Shown here: positions 17,596-26,479 of the stretch, in pieces
Layout: each line of letters begins with the position of its first letter
How positions within the stretch are numbered: the stretch's first letter is position 1
The notes under the pieces: generated by a model
The model's database searches: none
What the model saw: the letters and a program-made list of their open reading frames with translations, nothing else
Told to the model about the DNA's origin: nothing
Source: Macondimonas sp045864775
GTDB taxonomy: Bacteria > Pseudomonadota > Gammaproteobacteria > UBA5335
Direction: 5' to 3'
Assembly: GCA_045864775.1 (NCBI GenBank)
Contig: BTVR01000001.1
Location: 992,001-1,056,000 of the forward strand
DNA length: 64,000 bases
Made by a program: the position numbers and the translations under genes

Positions 17596-19260
17596 ATGCG
17601 CGCGTCAGCCTTTCATCTGTCCACCACCCGCGAAATTCCCAGCGGCGCCGAGACCGTCAGCCATCAACTCATGCTGCGCGCCGGCATGATCCGCCAGCTG
17701 GCCTCGGGGCTCTACACCTGGCTGCCGCTGGGCCTCAGGGTGCTGCGGCGGGTCGAGCAGATCGTGCGCGAGGAGATGGACCGCAGCGGCGCCCTGGAGC
17801 TGTTGATGCCGGTGGTCCAGCCCGCCGAGCTGTGGCAGGAATCGGGTCGCTGGGAGCAGTACGGCCCCGAGCTGCTGCGCTTTACGGACCGCCACCAGCG
17901 TCCCTTCTGCCTGGGGCCGACGCATGAGGAGGTCATCACGGACCTGTTTCGGCGCGAGATTCGCAGCCATCGCCAGCTCCCGGTCAACTTCTATCAGATC
18001 CAGACGAAATTCCGCGACGAGATCCGGCCGCGCTTCGGCGTCATGCGCGCGCGCGAATTCCTGATGAAGGACGCCTATTCCTTTCATCTCGACAAGGACT
18101 GCCTGGATCGCACCTACCAGGTCATGTACGACACCTACACCCGCATCTTCACCCGCCTCGGCCTCAACTTCCGGGCGGTACGTGCCGATTCAGGGAGCAT
18201 CGGCGGCAGCTTTTCCCATGAGTTCCATGTGCTGGCCGACGCGGGAGAGGACGCGATCGCCTTCTCCACCGGCGGCGACTACGCGGCGAACGTGGAAATG
18301 GCCGCGGCCCTGGCGCCGACCGGCGCCCGTCCGGCGCCCGGTCTGCCGATGGCGCCCGTCGCCGATCAGGACGGCCAGGGTCCGCGGGTCAAGGTGCACT
18401 GGATGCAGGGGCAGGAGGGTCAGCCGGTTGGGCTGGTGTTGCGCGAGGAACATGAGTTGAACGCGATCAAGGCCGAAAAACTCAGCCAGCTCAGCGCGCC
18501 GCTGTGCCCGGTGACGGCCGAGGCGCTGGCCGCGATGCAGGAGGTGTCGCCGCAGATCGGCCTGACCCTGATCGCAGACCATGCCGCGGCCGCGCTCGGC
18601 GATTTCACCTGGCTCGACCCGACCGCCGGCAAGGCCTGGGCCCACGTGAACTGGGGACGCGATCTCCCGGAGCCTGTCTGCGCCGACCTGCGCAACGTCG
18701 TGCCGGGCGATCCGAGCCCGGAAGGTGCCGGCACCCTCGACATCGCGCGGGGCATCGAGGTCGGCCACATCTTCCAGCTCGGGACCAAATACAGCGCCGC
18801 GCTGGGCGCCCAGGTGCTGGACGATGCCGGCCAGAACCGCACCGTGATCATGGGCTGCTACGGCATCGGTGTGTCCCGCGTGGTCGCCGCGGCGATCGAG
18901 CAGAACCACGATGAGCGCGGCATCCGCTGGCCGCTCGCCCTGGCGCCGTTCGCCGTCGCGCTGGCGCCGCTGCAGTACGCCAAATCCACCGCCGTGCGCG
19001 AGGCGACCGACGCGCTGTACGCCGAACTGCAGGCGGCCGGCATCAGCGTATTGCTGGATGACCGCAACCTGCGCCCGGGCGTGATGTTCGCCGATCTGGA
19101 GCTGATCGGAATTCCGCACCGCGTCGTGATCAGCGAGCGATCGCTCGGCAACCAGCAGGTGGAATACCAGGCCCGCAACGAGGACGCCGCGCGCCTCATC
19201 GGCTGCAGCGACATCGTCGCGCTCTTGCGGGCACACATCACCCAACAGGACTACCCATGA
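17596..19260 (+). CDS. proS: Prolyl-tRNA synthetase (bacterial type with insertion domain)
   Basis: The start ATG 17596 follows AGGAGAG. The 554-residue class II synthetase begins MRASAFHLSTTREIPSGAET, has motif 1/2 regions (GLYTWLPLG, FRDEIRPRFGVMRAREFLMKDAYSFH), an editing insertion in the middle (about 220-380), and an anticodon-binding domain near the end (VLLDDRNLRPGVMFAD). It charges tRNA-Pro and edits mischarged alanine. It is divergent from ilvB and overlaps the next gene by 4 bases. Confidence 0.96.
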   Translation: MRASAFHLSTTREIPSGAETVSHQLMLRAGMIRQLASGLYTWLPLGLRVLRRVEQIVREEMDRSGALELLMPVVQPAELWQESGRWEQYGPELLRFTDRHQRPFCLGPTHEEVITDLFRREIRSHRQLPVNFYQIQTKFRDEIRPRFGVMRAREFLMKDAYSFHLDKDCLDRTYQVMYDTYTRIFTRLGLNFRAVRADSGSIGGSFSHEFHVLADAGEDAIAFSTGGDYAANVEMAAALAPTGARPAPGLPMAPVADQDGQGPRVKVHWMQGQEGQPVGLVLREEHELNAIKAEKLSQLSAPLCPVTAEALAAMQEVSPQIGLTLIADHAAAALGDFTWLDPTAGKAWAHVNWGRDLPEPVCADLRNVVPGDPSPEGAGTLDIARGIEVGHIFQLGTKYSAALGAQVLDDAGQNRTVIMGCYGIGVSRVVAAAIEQNHDERGIRWPLALAPFAVALAPLQYAKSTAVREATDALYAELQAAGISVLLDDRNLRPGVMFADLELIGIPHRVVISERSLGNQQVEYQARNEDAARLIGCSDIVALLRAHITQQDYP

Positions 19261-19844
19261 CTTCACCACGGCTGCGCATCATCCGGATGCTGACCTGTTC
19301 GACCGTCCTGCTCATGGGCGCCGCCACGGCAGCGCCCCAGGTCGAGCCCCCGGATCCGGAGTTGCGCGCCGTCCTCATGACCGCCGTCGAGATCAGCGAC
19401 AGTTTCGAGGATCGCTATGAGGCAGAGGTGTGGCTGACGGACATGTCGGGACGGCTGGCCCGCAAGATCCCCGATCCCGTGCAGCGGGTGGCGCTGTTGC
19501 GCTACATCCACCGCGAGGCGACACGGGCCGGGCTCGCACCTGAGCTGGTCCTGGCGGTCATCGAAGTGGAGAGCAACTTCGACCGCTATGCCATTTCCAG
19601 TGCTGGCGCGCTGGGGCTGATGCAGATCATGCCGTTCTGGCTGCATGAAATCGGCCGGCCGGCGGACAACCTGTTCCACGTGCCGACCAATCTGCGGTTT
19701 GGCTGCACCATCCTCAAGTTCTATCTCGACAAGGAACGCGGCAACCTCAGCCGCGCTCTGGCCCGTTACAACGGCAGCCTGGGCCGCAACACCTATCCCG
19801 ATCGCGTGTTCAGCGCGCTGGATCGCCGCTGGGGCGTGCCCTGA
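19257..19844 (+). CDS. Secreted lytic transglycosylase (SLT domain)
   Basis: This 195-residue protein overlaps the proS stop (ATGA). An N-terminal signal peptide (about 1-26, MLTCSTVLLMGAATAAP) sends it to the periplasm. The soluble lytic transglycosylase domain (about 85-195) carries E105-S in VIEVESNFDRYAIS as the catalytic glutamate, then GALGLMQIMP, and the ARYNGS motif. It would cleave peptidoglycan with formation of anhydro-muramic ends. Pairing with proS is a common gammaproteobacterial arrangement. Confidence 0.9.
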   Translation: MTSPRLRIIRMLTCSTVLLMGAATAAPQVEPPDPELRAVLMTAVEISDSFEDRYEAEVWLTDMSGRLARKIPDPVQRVALLRYIHREATRAGLAPELVLAVIEVESNFDRYAISSAGALGLMQIMPFWLHEIGRPADNLFHVPTNLRFGCTILKFYLDKERGNLSRALARYNGSLGRNTYPDRVFSALDRRWGVP

Positions 19845-19886
19845 AGGGTTGACCCGGAAACCCGACTCGCCGCATCGCCTCCAGTC

Positions 19887-21053
19887 TCAGGTCGCTCTGA
19901 TTTCCCCGTAGATCGTCGCCAGTGCCCGCCCCTGAGATGCGGCGTCGAAGCCGCGCTCGAGATGGGCGCGACCCGCGGCGAGCCGCTCGGCCCATACCGG
20001 CGCGGGAGCCGCGAGCCAGTCCTCGATCGCCGCGGCCAGGGACGCCGCATCGCGCTCCGGCGCCAGTTGTGCATGCCAGCTTTCGGGCAGCACATGGGGA
20101 ATGTCGCAATGGCGTGTGGCGACCGCCGGCATGCCGCTCGCCACCATCTCGATCAGCACCACCGGCGCGCCGCCTTCGGTGTCGCCATCGGCGGCCGTCA
20201 CGCTCGGCGCCAGGAACAGATGATGGGCATAGGCCTCGCGCCAGAGCACCTCGGGTGGCTGAAAACCCAGCAGCCGGGTCCGCGCGGCAAGCCCGGTGCG
20301 CGCGAGCGTTGCCAGGATGCGAGCCTTTTCCGCGCGGCTCGCCGCATCGGCGCCGGCATCGCCGATCAGCGTCAGAGTGACCGGATGATGCCGCGCCACC
20401 CGCGCCAAGGCCTCCAGCCCGTCGGGAAAACCTTTTTTCTCGCGGAAACTGGCGGCCATCAGCACGCGCAGGGGCTCACGATCCGGCGGATGACGCGGAC
20501 GAAACGCGATCGCGGGCAGATCAACCCCGAGCGCATGCACACGGCAGCGCTCCGGCGGGCAGCCGAGGCGCTGCAGACAGGCCGCCATGTGCGGGCCTTC
20601 GCACAACACCCGGTCGGCGCGCGCGAACAGTTCGCGATAGCGCTCGCTCCAGCGCCGATCCCGCTGCGGCAACATGTTGACATCGAAGCCGTAGAAGCTC
20701 ACGACGTGGGCCGCACCCAATCGCTGCGGCAGGGTCCCCAGAGCCCAGCCGACGTGGCCGAAGTGGCTGTGCACCACGTCGGGCCGGAAACCGCGGGCAA
20801 GGCGCGCGACGAAACCGAAATCGGTGCAGAGCCCCGCACGCTTGAGCGTCTTGTCCCATAGCCGGCGCATCCGCGGCGCCTCAGCGAAAATCCAGAGATC
20901 CTCCGCCGGGAACTGCTCGGGATGTTCGCGCGTGTCGGCGACGATGCGCTGGCGGACCGGCCCCGGCACGGCGCGGATCTGGCGATCGAGCCAGGTCTGG
21001 GTCTGCGGCAGCCAGACCGGCAGGCGATGCAGGACGCGCAGCTCGGCTGTCAT
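19887..21053 (-). CDS. Glycosyltransferase family 4 (polysaccharide synthesis)
   Basis: The start ATG 21053 overlaps the upstream flippase stop. The 388-residue GT-B enzyme has an acceptor-side N-terminal half and a donor-binding C-terminal half with VLMAASFREKKGFPDGLEA and the E-x7-E-type motif in EGGAPVVLIEMVASGMPAVAT. GT4 enzymes transfer sugars from nucleotide donors with retention; donor and acceptor cannot be read from sequence. Overlap with the flippase gene indicates a shared surface-polysaccharide task. Confidence 0.88.
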   Translation of the reverse strand: MTAELRVLHRLPVWLPQTQTWLDRQIRAVPGPVRQRIVADTREHPEQFPAEDLWIFAEAPRMRRLWDKTLKRAGLCTDFGFVARLARGFRPDVVHSHFGHVGWALGTLPQRLGAAHVVSFYGFDVNMLPQRDRRWSERYRELFARADRVLCEGPHMAACLQRLGCPPERCRVHALGVDLPAIAFRPRHPPDREPLRVLMAASFREKKGFPDGLEALARVARHHPVTLTLIGDAGADAASRAEKARILATLARTGLAARTRLLGFQPPEVLWREAYAHHLFLAPSVTAADGDTEGGAPVVLIEMVASGMPAVATRHCDIPHVLPESWHAQLAPERDAASLAAAIEDWLAAPAPVWAERLAAGRAHLERGFDAASQGRALATIYGEIRAT

Positions 21054-22513
21054 GACGTGCGCCGCGCCCGCCGACCCAGCCATTGGCTCAGCAATTGCCA
21101 TTCTCCCGGCAGCAGGGGACGACTCGCGATCACGTAAACGAGCACGCCCGCGCCTGCGCAAAGCGCCAGTTGCATGCCCGGCGCCCACGAAGTCGGCACC
21201 GGCAAGAGCGCCATGGCCATGGCCATGACCCACCCCGCGAGCAAGGGCCGCGCGATGCTTCCCAGATAGGCGGCCAGACACGAACCCAGCACGGGACGGA
21301 TGAGGACGAGATAAGCCAGGCCGAAGAACCCGGCCTGCAGACTCAGCAGCGCCACCGCTACCCCGGTCGCTCCGCCGAGATAAGCCCCCGCCATCACGGC
21401 CGGCACCTGCAACAGACTGATGACGAGATTGGCCGCGAATCCGAGACCAGCCCGCCCCTGCGACAACAGCAGCGCCCCGACGGGGTTGCCGACGGCGCGG
21501 AACATCGCGACCCCCGCCAGCAACTGCACGAGTTCGACGGCCGGGGTCCACTGCGTCCCGAATACCGTCGGCACGAGCAGCGGCGCCAGCACGGCGAGCC
21601 CCAGAAACAGCGGGAAATTGACCGCCCCGAGCAGTCGTTGCGCCTGAAAGTACCCACGCCGCACGCGTGGGCGATCGTTCTGGATGCGGGCGAACAGCGG
21701 GAAGGCCACCCGCATGACCACCGGATTGATCCGCGCCAGCGGTTGCAGGGTCATCTGCCAGGCCAGATTGTAGTAGCCCAGCGCCTCGGCCCCCAACACG
21801 GCGCCGATCAGCAGCTGATCCAGGCGCCCATTGATGAGTCCTAGTGTGCGTTCACCCATCTGGAAGGCCCCGAAGCGCAGGTCGCCGCGCAGCTCCCTGA
21901 GGGACAAACGGAGGGCGGGCCGATGCCGTCGCCAGCCCCGGACCGCAATCGGCAGCGTGCGCACCAGGGCATTGGCGAGCTGTCCCCAGATCAGCGCGTA
22001 GACACCAGCGCCCTTCCACGCGCTGGCGATCGCCACAACCGCGCCGGCAACGCTGCCGGCCATTTCGGCGACGGCAATTGGCTTGAACCGAAGTTCCTTC
22101 TGCAACAGGCTCTGGAAACCCTGTCCCCAGGGCAAAATCAGCAGCGACACGCCGGCCCATGGCAGCAGCGGCGCGAGTTCCGGCGTGCCGAGCAGCATCG
22201 CCAGCGTTGCCGCGGATACCAGCAGCGCGATGAAAAGCCCCAGGCCCAGCAGGACGTTGAGCCAGAAGAACGCGGCAAACCGCGCCTGCTCGACTGGTCC
22301 GCGGGCGATCAATGCCTGCGACAAGCCCAGATCGGCGTAGCTCTGCACGAAACCGAGGATCACCAGGACCAGCGCCATCAGGCCGAAATCAGCGGGCGTC
22401 AGGATGCGCGCCACGATGGCCACCTGCAGCAACTGCAATGCCGTGCCGGTGGCGGTCGCCAATGCCGTCCAGCGCGTACCGGAGAGCGCGTGATGACGCA
22501 GGCCATCCGTCAT
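21050..22513 (-). CDS. Polysaccharide flippase (Wzx/WzxC-like, MOP superfamily)
   Basis: This protein of about 487 residues (a start at 22543 would add ten) has roughly 12-14 hydrophobic segments. It also has the WzxC-type early motif ATATGTALQLLQVAIVARILTPADFG. MOP flippases move lipid-linked oligosaccharide repeat units across the inner membrane. It is translationally coupled to a GT4 gene and sits near a polyprenyl glycosylphosphotransferase, so a Wzx/Wzy-type pathway is likely. No polymerase (Wzy) is seen in the window. Confidence 0.88.
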   Translation of the reverse strand: MTDGLRHHALSGTRWTALATATGTALQLLQVAIVARILTPADFGLMALVLVILGFVQSYADLGLSQALIARGPVEQARFAAFFWLNVLLGLGLFIALLVSAATLAMLLGTPELAPLLPWAGVSLLILPWGQGFQSLLQKELRFKPIAVAEMAGSVAGAVVAIASAWKGAGVYALIWGQLANALVRTLPIAVRGWRRHRPALRLSLRELRGDLRFGAFQMGERTLGLINGRLDQLLIGAVLGAEALGYYNLAWQMTLQPLARINPVVMRVAFPLFARIQNDRPRVRRGYFQAQRLLGAVNFPLFLGLAVLAPLLVPTVFGTQWTPAVELVQLLAGVAMFRAVGNPVGALLLSQGRAGLGFAANLVISLLQVPAVMAGAYLGGATGVAVALLSLQAGFFGLAYLVLIRPVLGSCLAAYLGSIARPLLAGWVMAMAMALLPVPTSWAPGMQLALCAGAGVLVYVIASRPLLPGEWQLLSQWLGRRARRTS

Positions 22514-22650
22514 GGGCAAGCCCGCGCGCAGCGCGACACGCATTGGCGACGCCCGCCTTGGACTGCTAGGCTTCGAGCGTTCGCGAGGGATATCCGATCC
22601 GCGCGGACCATGCGCCTATGCCAACGATCACCCTTCTGGAGAATCCTTTC

Positions 22651-23082
22651 ATGTTTCGATTGCGCCATCTGTTCGGCAGCCTGCTGCTCCTGACCGCTTC
22701 TTTTGCTCATGCCGGAGCGGACGATTTTCTGGGGTACTGGAAGAACCAGGACGACAGCGGTGCGGTCAAGTACATCCAGGTCAAACTCGACAAGGGCAAA
22801 CCTCTGGTGCGCGCCTATGGCCGCTGCCAGAAAGGCGACTGCTATTGGGGCGGGGTCGAGGCCATGGCGTTCGCGTCCAGTGAGCGCGCCAACCTGGAAA
22901 AGGATGCTGACGCGGTGGGCGCCTATTTCGGCGATGCCAACGCCAAAGGCATCATGATTCTCACCCCCGGCATTGGAAAGACCTTGAAAGTGGACCTCTA
23001 CGCCGGGTTCCCCCGCAGCGACCTGACGAACGTCCACAAGACCTATACCTTCGTTCCCGCGCCGGAACTGAGCGGCAAGTAG
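22651..23082 (+). CDS. Small secreted protein of unknown function
   Basis: The start ATG 22651 follows GGAG. The 143-residue protein has a signal peptide (LRHLFGSLLLLTASFAHAGA) and a mature domain beginning DDFLGYWKNQDDSGAVKYIQVKL. C58 and C63 in GRCQKGDCYWGG may form a disulfide in the periplasm. The start resembles DUF2147-type lipocalin-like secreted proteins (G-x-W followed by a strand), but I cannot confirm the family. It is the only plus-strand gene within the otherwise minus-strand polysaccharide cluster. Confidence 0.7.
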   Translation: MFRLRHLFGSLLLLTASFAHAGADDFLGYWKNQDDSGAVKYIQVKLDKGKPLVRAYGRCQKGDCYWGGVEAMAFASSERANLEKDADAVGAYFGDANAKGIMILTPGIGKTLKVDLYAGFPRSDLTNVHKTYTFVPAPELSGK

Positions 23083-23124
23083 TCCCCAGCGCCGGCTGTG
23101 CGCCTTCCGGCCGCAGCCGGCCGT

Positions 23125-23826
23125 TCACTTTGTCCAGCAGCCTTCCGGCTTCTCCCGATCCCATGCCCCGTCGGTAGGCTCGGGCGGCGTGCCCGGCCGC
23201 ACCGCCGGATCGTTCCGCTGCCACTCCTCGTACCAGGGCCGCAGTTCCGGATGCTGCCGCAGCAAGCGGCGGTCGAAGCGGCGCATGTCGCCGAGCACGC
23301 GTGCCGGGTTCCCGCCCACCAGCGCAAACGGCGCAACATTCGATTGCACGATCGATCCCGCCATGATGGCCGCGCCGTCGCCGATGGTGACGCCGGGCAT
23401 GATGAGGCTGCTGGCGCCGATCGCGACGTAACGGCCGACAACGACCGGCGCCGTGCGGAAGCCGACCCGTTTGTCCTGTGTGACATCCAGGTAATGGCGT
23501 CCGTAGATGCGCAGGGCAAGATGGGAGCTGTGCGTAAAAATGCCGACCCAGGCGCCGATGTGGCAGCCCTCGCCGATCTCGAGCCCCTCCGTCCCATCCA
23601 GAATGCTGTAGTGCCAGATGAAACAGCGGTCTTCGAGGATCACTCGCTCGGCGCATTGGATCACGGCGGTATCGCTCATGCGCACCCAGGGCCGCCACTG
23701 CCCCGTGGCGTCGCGATAGCCGCGCAGCATGCGGGGCGCCTTGCGGTCGCGCTGCCAGGCGTTGAGCCGCGCGCGCGCGGACTGCCGCCACGCTGCCGGC
23801 AGGCGCTGCAGCAGCCACGCCTTCAC
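23125..23826 (-). CDS. Hexapeptide-repeat acyltransferase
   Basis: The start is GTG 23826, overlapping the aminotransferase stop (GTGA). The 233-residue protein has a left-handed beta-helix of hexapeptide repeats (LEDRCFIWHYSILDG, IGEGCHIGAWVGIF, VGRYVAIGASSLIMPGVTIGDGAAIMAGSIVQSNV) ending with the typical VGGNPARVL. Such enzymes acetylate sugars of O-antigen or exopolysaccharide. Coupling to a sugar aminotransferase suggests N-acetylation of an amino sugar, as in the PglC/PglD type of pathway, but O-acetylation is possible. Confidence 0.85.
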   Translation of the reverse strand: MKAWLLQRLPAAWRQSARARLNAWQRDRKAPRMLRGYRDATGQWRPWVRMSDTAVIQCAERVILEDRCFIWHYSILDGTEGLEIGEGCHIGAWVGIFTHSSHLALRIYGRHYLDVTQDKRVGFRTAPVVVGRYVAIGASSLIMPGVTIGDGAAIMAGSIVQSNVAPFALVGGNPARVLGDMRRFDRRLLRQHPELRPWYEEWQRNDPAVRPGTPPEPTDGAWDREKPEGCWTK

Positions 23827-24974
23827 GCCAGGATGCCCAGCCGGACCGCCGCGATGACATCCGCGACGTCCGCATCGGTTAAGGCCGGCGATAACGGCAG
23901 ACTCACCGTCTGTCGGCCGATGCGCATGGCGTTCGGGGTATCCACCGGACGCCACCCCAAGCGATCCTGATAATAGGGGTGCTCGGGCAGGCTGAGGTAA
24001 TGCACGCCCACGCCGATGCGCTGCGCCGTCATGTGTTCGAGAAACTCATCACGCGTGCGGCCGCAGCGCGCCTCGTCAACCAGCAGCGTGTAGAGATGAT
24101 GGGCGTGCCGGCTGTGGGGATCGGATTCGGCCGGCCGTGTCACCGGCAGATCGGCAAAGGCGTCCTGGTAGCGCGCCCAGATCGCGCGCCGGCGTTGCCA
24201 GGAGGCTTCCACCCGCGCCAGTTGATGTAGCCCGATCGCGGCCTGCAGGTCCATCATGTTGTACTTGAAACCGCACTCGACCACCTGATAGTGACGATAG
24301 CCACTGTCCGAGAAGCGTTTCCATGCATCATGGCTCATGCCATGCAGCGCAAGCGTCTTGAGGCGTGCCGCATCCTCGGCCCGCCGGGCGAGGATCATGC
24401 CGCCCTCGCCGGTGACCACGTTCTTGGTGACATAGAAGCTGAAGCAGCCGAAGTCGCCGAACGTGCCGATGGCTTGGCCTTCGTAGGTGCTCTCGATGGC
24501 ATGAGCGCAGTCCTCGATCACCCGCAGATCGTGTTGCTCCGCCAGCGCCACGAGCGCGCCCATATTGCAGGGTCGGCCGGCGAAATGCACCGGCAGGATC
24601 GCGCGTGTGCGCGGCGTGATGCGCGCCGCGACTGCCGCCGGATCGAGGTTGAAGGTGATGGGATCCACATCGGCCAGCACGGGGGTGGCACCGGCGTGGA
24701 GGATGGCATTCACGGTGGCGCAGAAGGTCAGCGGCGTGGTGATGACCTCATCGCCCGGCCCCAAGCCCGCAGCGAGCAGACTCAAGTGCAGAGCCGCCGT
24801 GCAGGAGTTGACCGCCACAGCCTGGTTTGCGCCCTTGTAGGCGGCGAAATCGCGCTCGAAGCGGGCCACTTTGGGGCCCGTGCCCAGCCAGCCGCTGCGC
24901 AGGCTGTCGACCACCTCGTCGATCTCGGCCTCGCCGATCAGCGGCGCCCCGAAAGTCAGGAACCGTTCGCGCAT
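23823..24974 (-). CDS. DegT/DnrJ/EryC1/StrS sugar aminotransferase
   Basis: This 383-residue PLP enzyme begins LTFGAPLIGEAEIDEVVDSLRSGWLGTGPKVARFE, the characteristic ArnB/PglE-like start. The PLP lysine is K184 in FSFYVTKNVVTGEGG and the PLP-stacking region is VIEDCAHAIES. It transfers an amino group to a 4-keto nucleotide sugar. It is coupled to the acyltransferase downstream and lies 16 bases after the glycosylphosphotransferase gene, which points to a modified amino sugar in the surface glycan. Confidence 0.9.
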   Translation of the reverse strand: MRERFLTFGAPLIGEAEIDEVVDSLRSGWLGTGPKVARFERDFAAYKGANQAVAVNSCTAALHLSLLAAGLGPGDEVITTPLTFCATVNAILHAGATPVLADVDPITFNLDPAAVAARITPRTRAILPVHFAGRPCNMGALVALAEQHDLRVIEDCAHAIESTYEGQAIGTFGDFGCFSFYVTKNVVTGEGGMILARRAEDAARLKTLALHGMSHDAWKRFSDSGYRHYQVVECGFKYNMMDLQAAIGLHQLARVEASWQRRRAIWARYQDAFADLPVTRPAESDPHSRHAHHLYTLLVDEARCGRTRDEFLEHMTAQRIGVGVHYLSLPEHPYYQDRLGWRPVDTPNAMRIGRQTVSLPLSPALTDADVADVIAAVRLGILA

Positions 24975-24990
24975 GGATCGCCCTCCTGTC

Positions 24991-26394
24991 TCACCGGGCG
25001 CCCTTGCCGAACAGCACCACTTCCACGGTCAAGAGGCAGATCATCAGATCGAACAGCAAGCTCTGGTGTTTCAGATAGTACAAATCGTACTGCAGCTTTT
25101 CCCGGGCATCGGCCTCGGTGTCGCCGTAGCGGTAGTTGAGCTGGGCCCAGCCGGTGAGCCCCGGCGCGATGCGATGGCGCACCGCGTAATACGGGATGGC
25201 CTGAACCAGCGTGGCGACAAATTCAGGACGCTCGGGTCGTGGCCCCACCAGACTCATGTCGCCGCGCAAGATGTTGAATAGTTGCGGTAGTTCGTCGATG
25301 CGGTACTTGCGCAGAAACCGCCCCACGCGCGTCACGCGCGGATCCTCGGCTTGTGCCCATACCGGGGCACCGGCCTGCTCGGCGTCCACGCGCATACTGC
25401 GGAACTTCCAGATCGCGAAGGGCCGTCCGGCCTTGCCGGTGCGCACCTGGCGGTAGAAGACCGGGGATCGGCGCCCATCTTCCATGCGGATCGCCAGCGC
25501 AGCCAAGAGCATGGCCGGGGCCGCGGGGACCAGCAGCAGGGCGGCGACCAAGGTGTCGAATATCCGCTTGCCGTAGGGATACAGGGAACTACCGAAGCCG
25601 CCCGCGGAATAGACCAGCGCTGCGGGCTGCAGCAGATCGAGCAACACTTTGCCCGTCTCGCGTTCGGCGAAGCCGAGGGCGTCCGTCACCCGGATCCCCA
25701 GGGCGCGGCATTCCAGCAGGGCCTCGAGCGGCAGTTGGCCACGCCGCTCATCAGGTGCCACCACGATGTCGTCCAGGCGCAACCGGCGCGCCAGCTCGTG
25801 CAGCCGGTGTGGCGCGGTACGCACGATGGGCGCCGGCAAGCCTTCGGCGATCGGGTCTGCGCCCAGCGGCATAAAGCCCACCACCTGCGATCCGCGCGAC
25901 ATGCCGAGACGGGCGAACAGATCAGCTGCACGCCGCCCCGCGCCGAGGATCATCACCCGTGGCTTGATGGGCGCCGCCTCACCCCAACGCTGGAACAGGA
26001 TTTGCGTCGTCAGCAATGCAGGCGCTGCGAACAGCAGCGTCAAGGCCATGATGCCGCGCCCCAGATAGAGACCCGGCACCAGGTAGTACAACAGCGCCAG
26101 CCCGGCCCAGGTCAGGGCGCAGGCGGCCAGCACACGCACCGCCATTTCCTCGGTACGCATCGGCGCAAAGCGCTGGTACATCCCCAGCGCGTACATCGCC
26201 GTCACCAGGACCAGCGAGAACATGGCGACCTTGGGCGCAAGGGGGCCGATGCTCTCGATTCCCGGCCACCCGACGTGGATGAAGCGCAAGCCGGTGGCGG
26301 CGAGGACCGCCAGCGCGCTCAAGCCCATCTGCACCAGCGCCAGCGCCATGTAACGGTCGTGGAAAGCCTGCTTGATCGGGCGCAAAGGCATCAT
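24991..26394 (-). CDS. Polyprenyl glycosylphosphotransferase (EpsB/WcaJ-like)
   Basis: This 467-residue inner-membrane enzyme has four N-terminal membrane segments (about 15-135), a nucleotide-binding-like middle (VMILGAGRRAADLFARLG), a further membrane segment (about 285-305, after GKRIFDTL) and the bacterial sugar transferase domain with KFRSMRVDAE and DELPQLFNILRGDMSLVGPRPERPEF. It moves a sugar-1-phosphate to undecaprenyl phosphate and starts repeat-unit assembly. The overall form resembles the PEP-CTERM/exosortase-associated EpsB group, though no exosortase is in the window. It is likely the first gene of the cluster. Confidence 0.9.
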   Translation of the reverse strand: MMPLRPIKQAFHDRYMALALVQMGLSALAVLAATGLRFIHVGWPGIESIGPLAPKVAMFSLVLVTAMYALGMYQRFAPMRTEEMAVRVLAACALTWAGLALLYYLVPGLYLGRGIMALTLLFAAPALLTTQILFQRWGEAAPIKPRVMILGAGRRAADLFARLGMSRGSQVVGFMPLGADPIAEGLPAPIVRTAPHRLHELARRLRLDDIVVAPDERRGQLPLEALLECRALGIRVTDALGFAERETGKVLLDLLQPAALVYSAGGFGSSLYPYGKRIFDTLVAALLLVPAAPAMLLAALAIRMEDGRRSPVFYRQVRTGKAGRPFAIWKFRSMRVDAEQAGAPVWAQAEDPRVTRVGRFLRKYRIDELPQLFNILRGDMSLVGPRPERPEFVATLVQAIPYYAVRHRIAPGLTGWAQLNYRYGDTEADAREKLQYDLYYLKHQSLLFDLMICLLTVEVVLFGKGAR

Positions 26395-26479
26395 CCAGGG
26401 GAGAAGGGGCGGGGCGCGGGACCGTGCGCCAGACGGGGCAAAGCGGAGATTCTAGAAGGCCACGGCCGGCGCCTCAAGC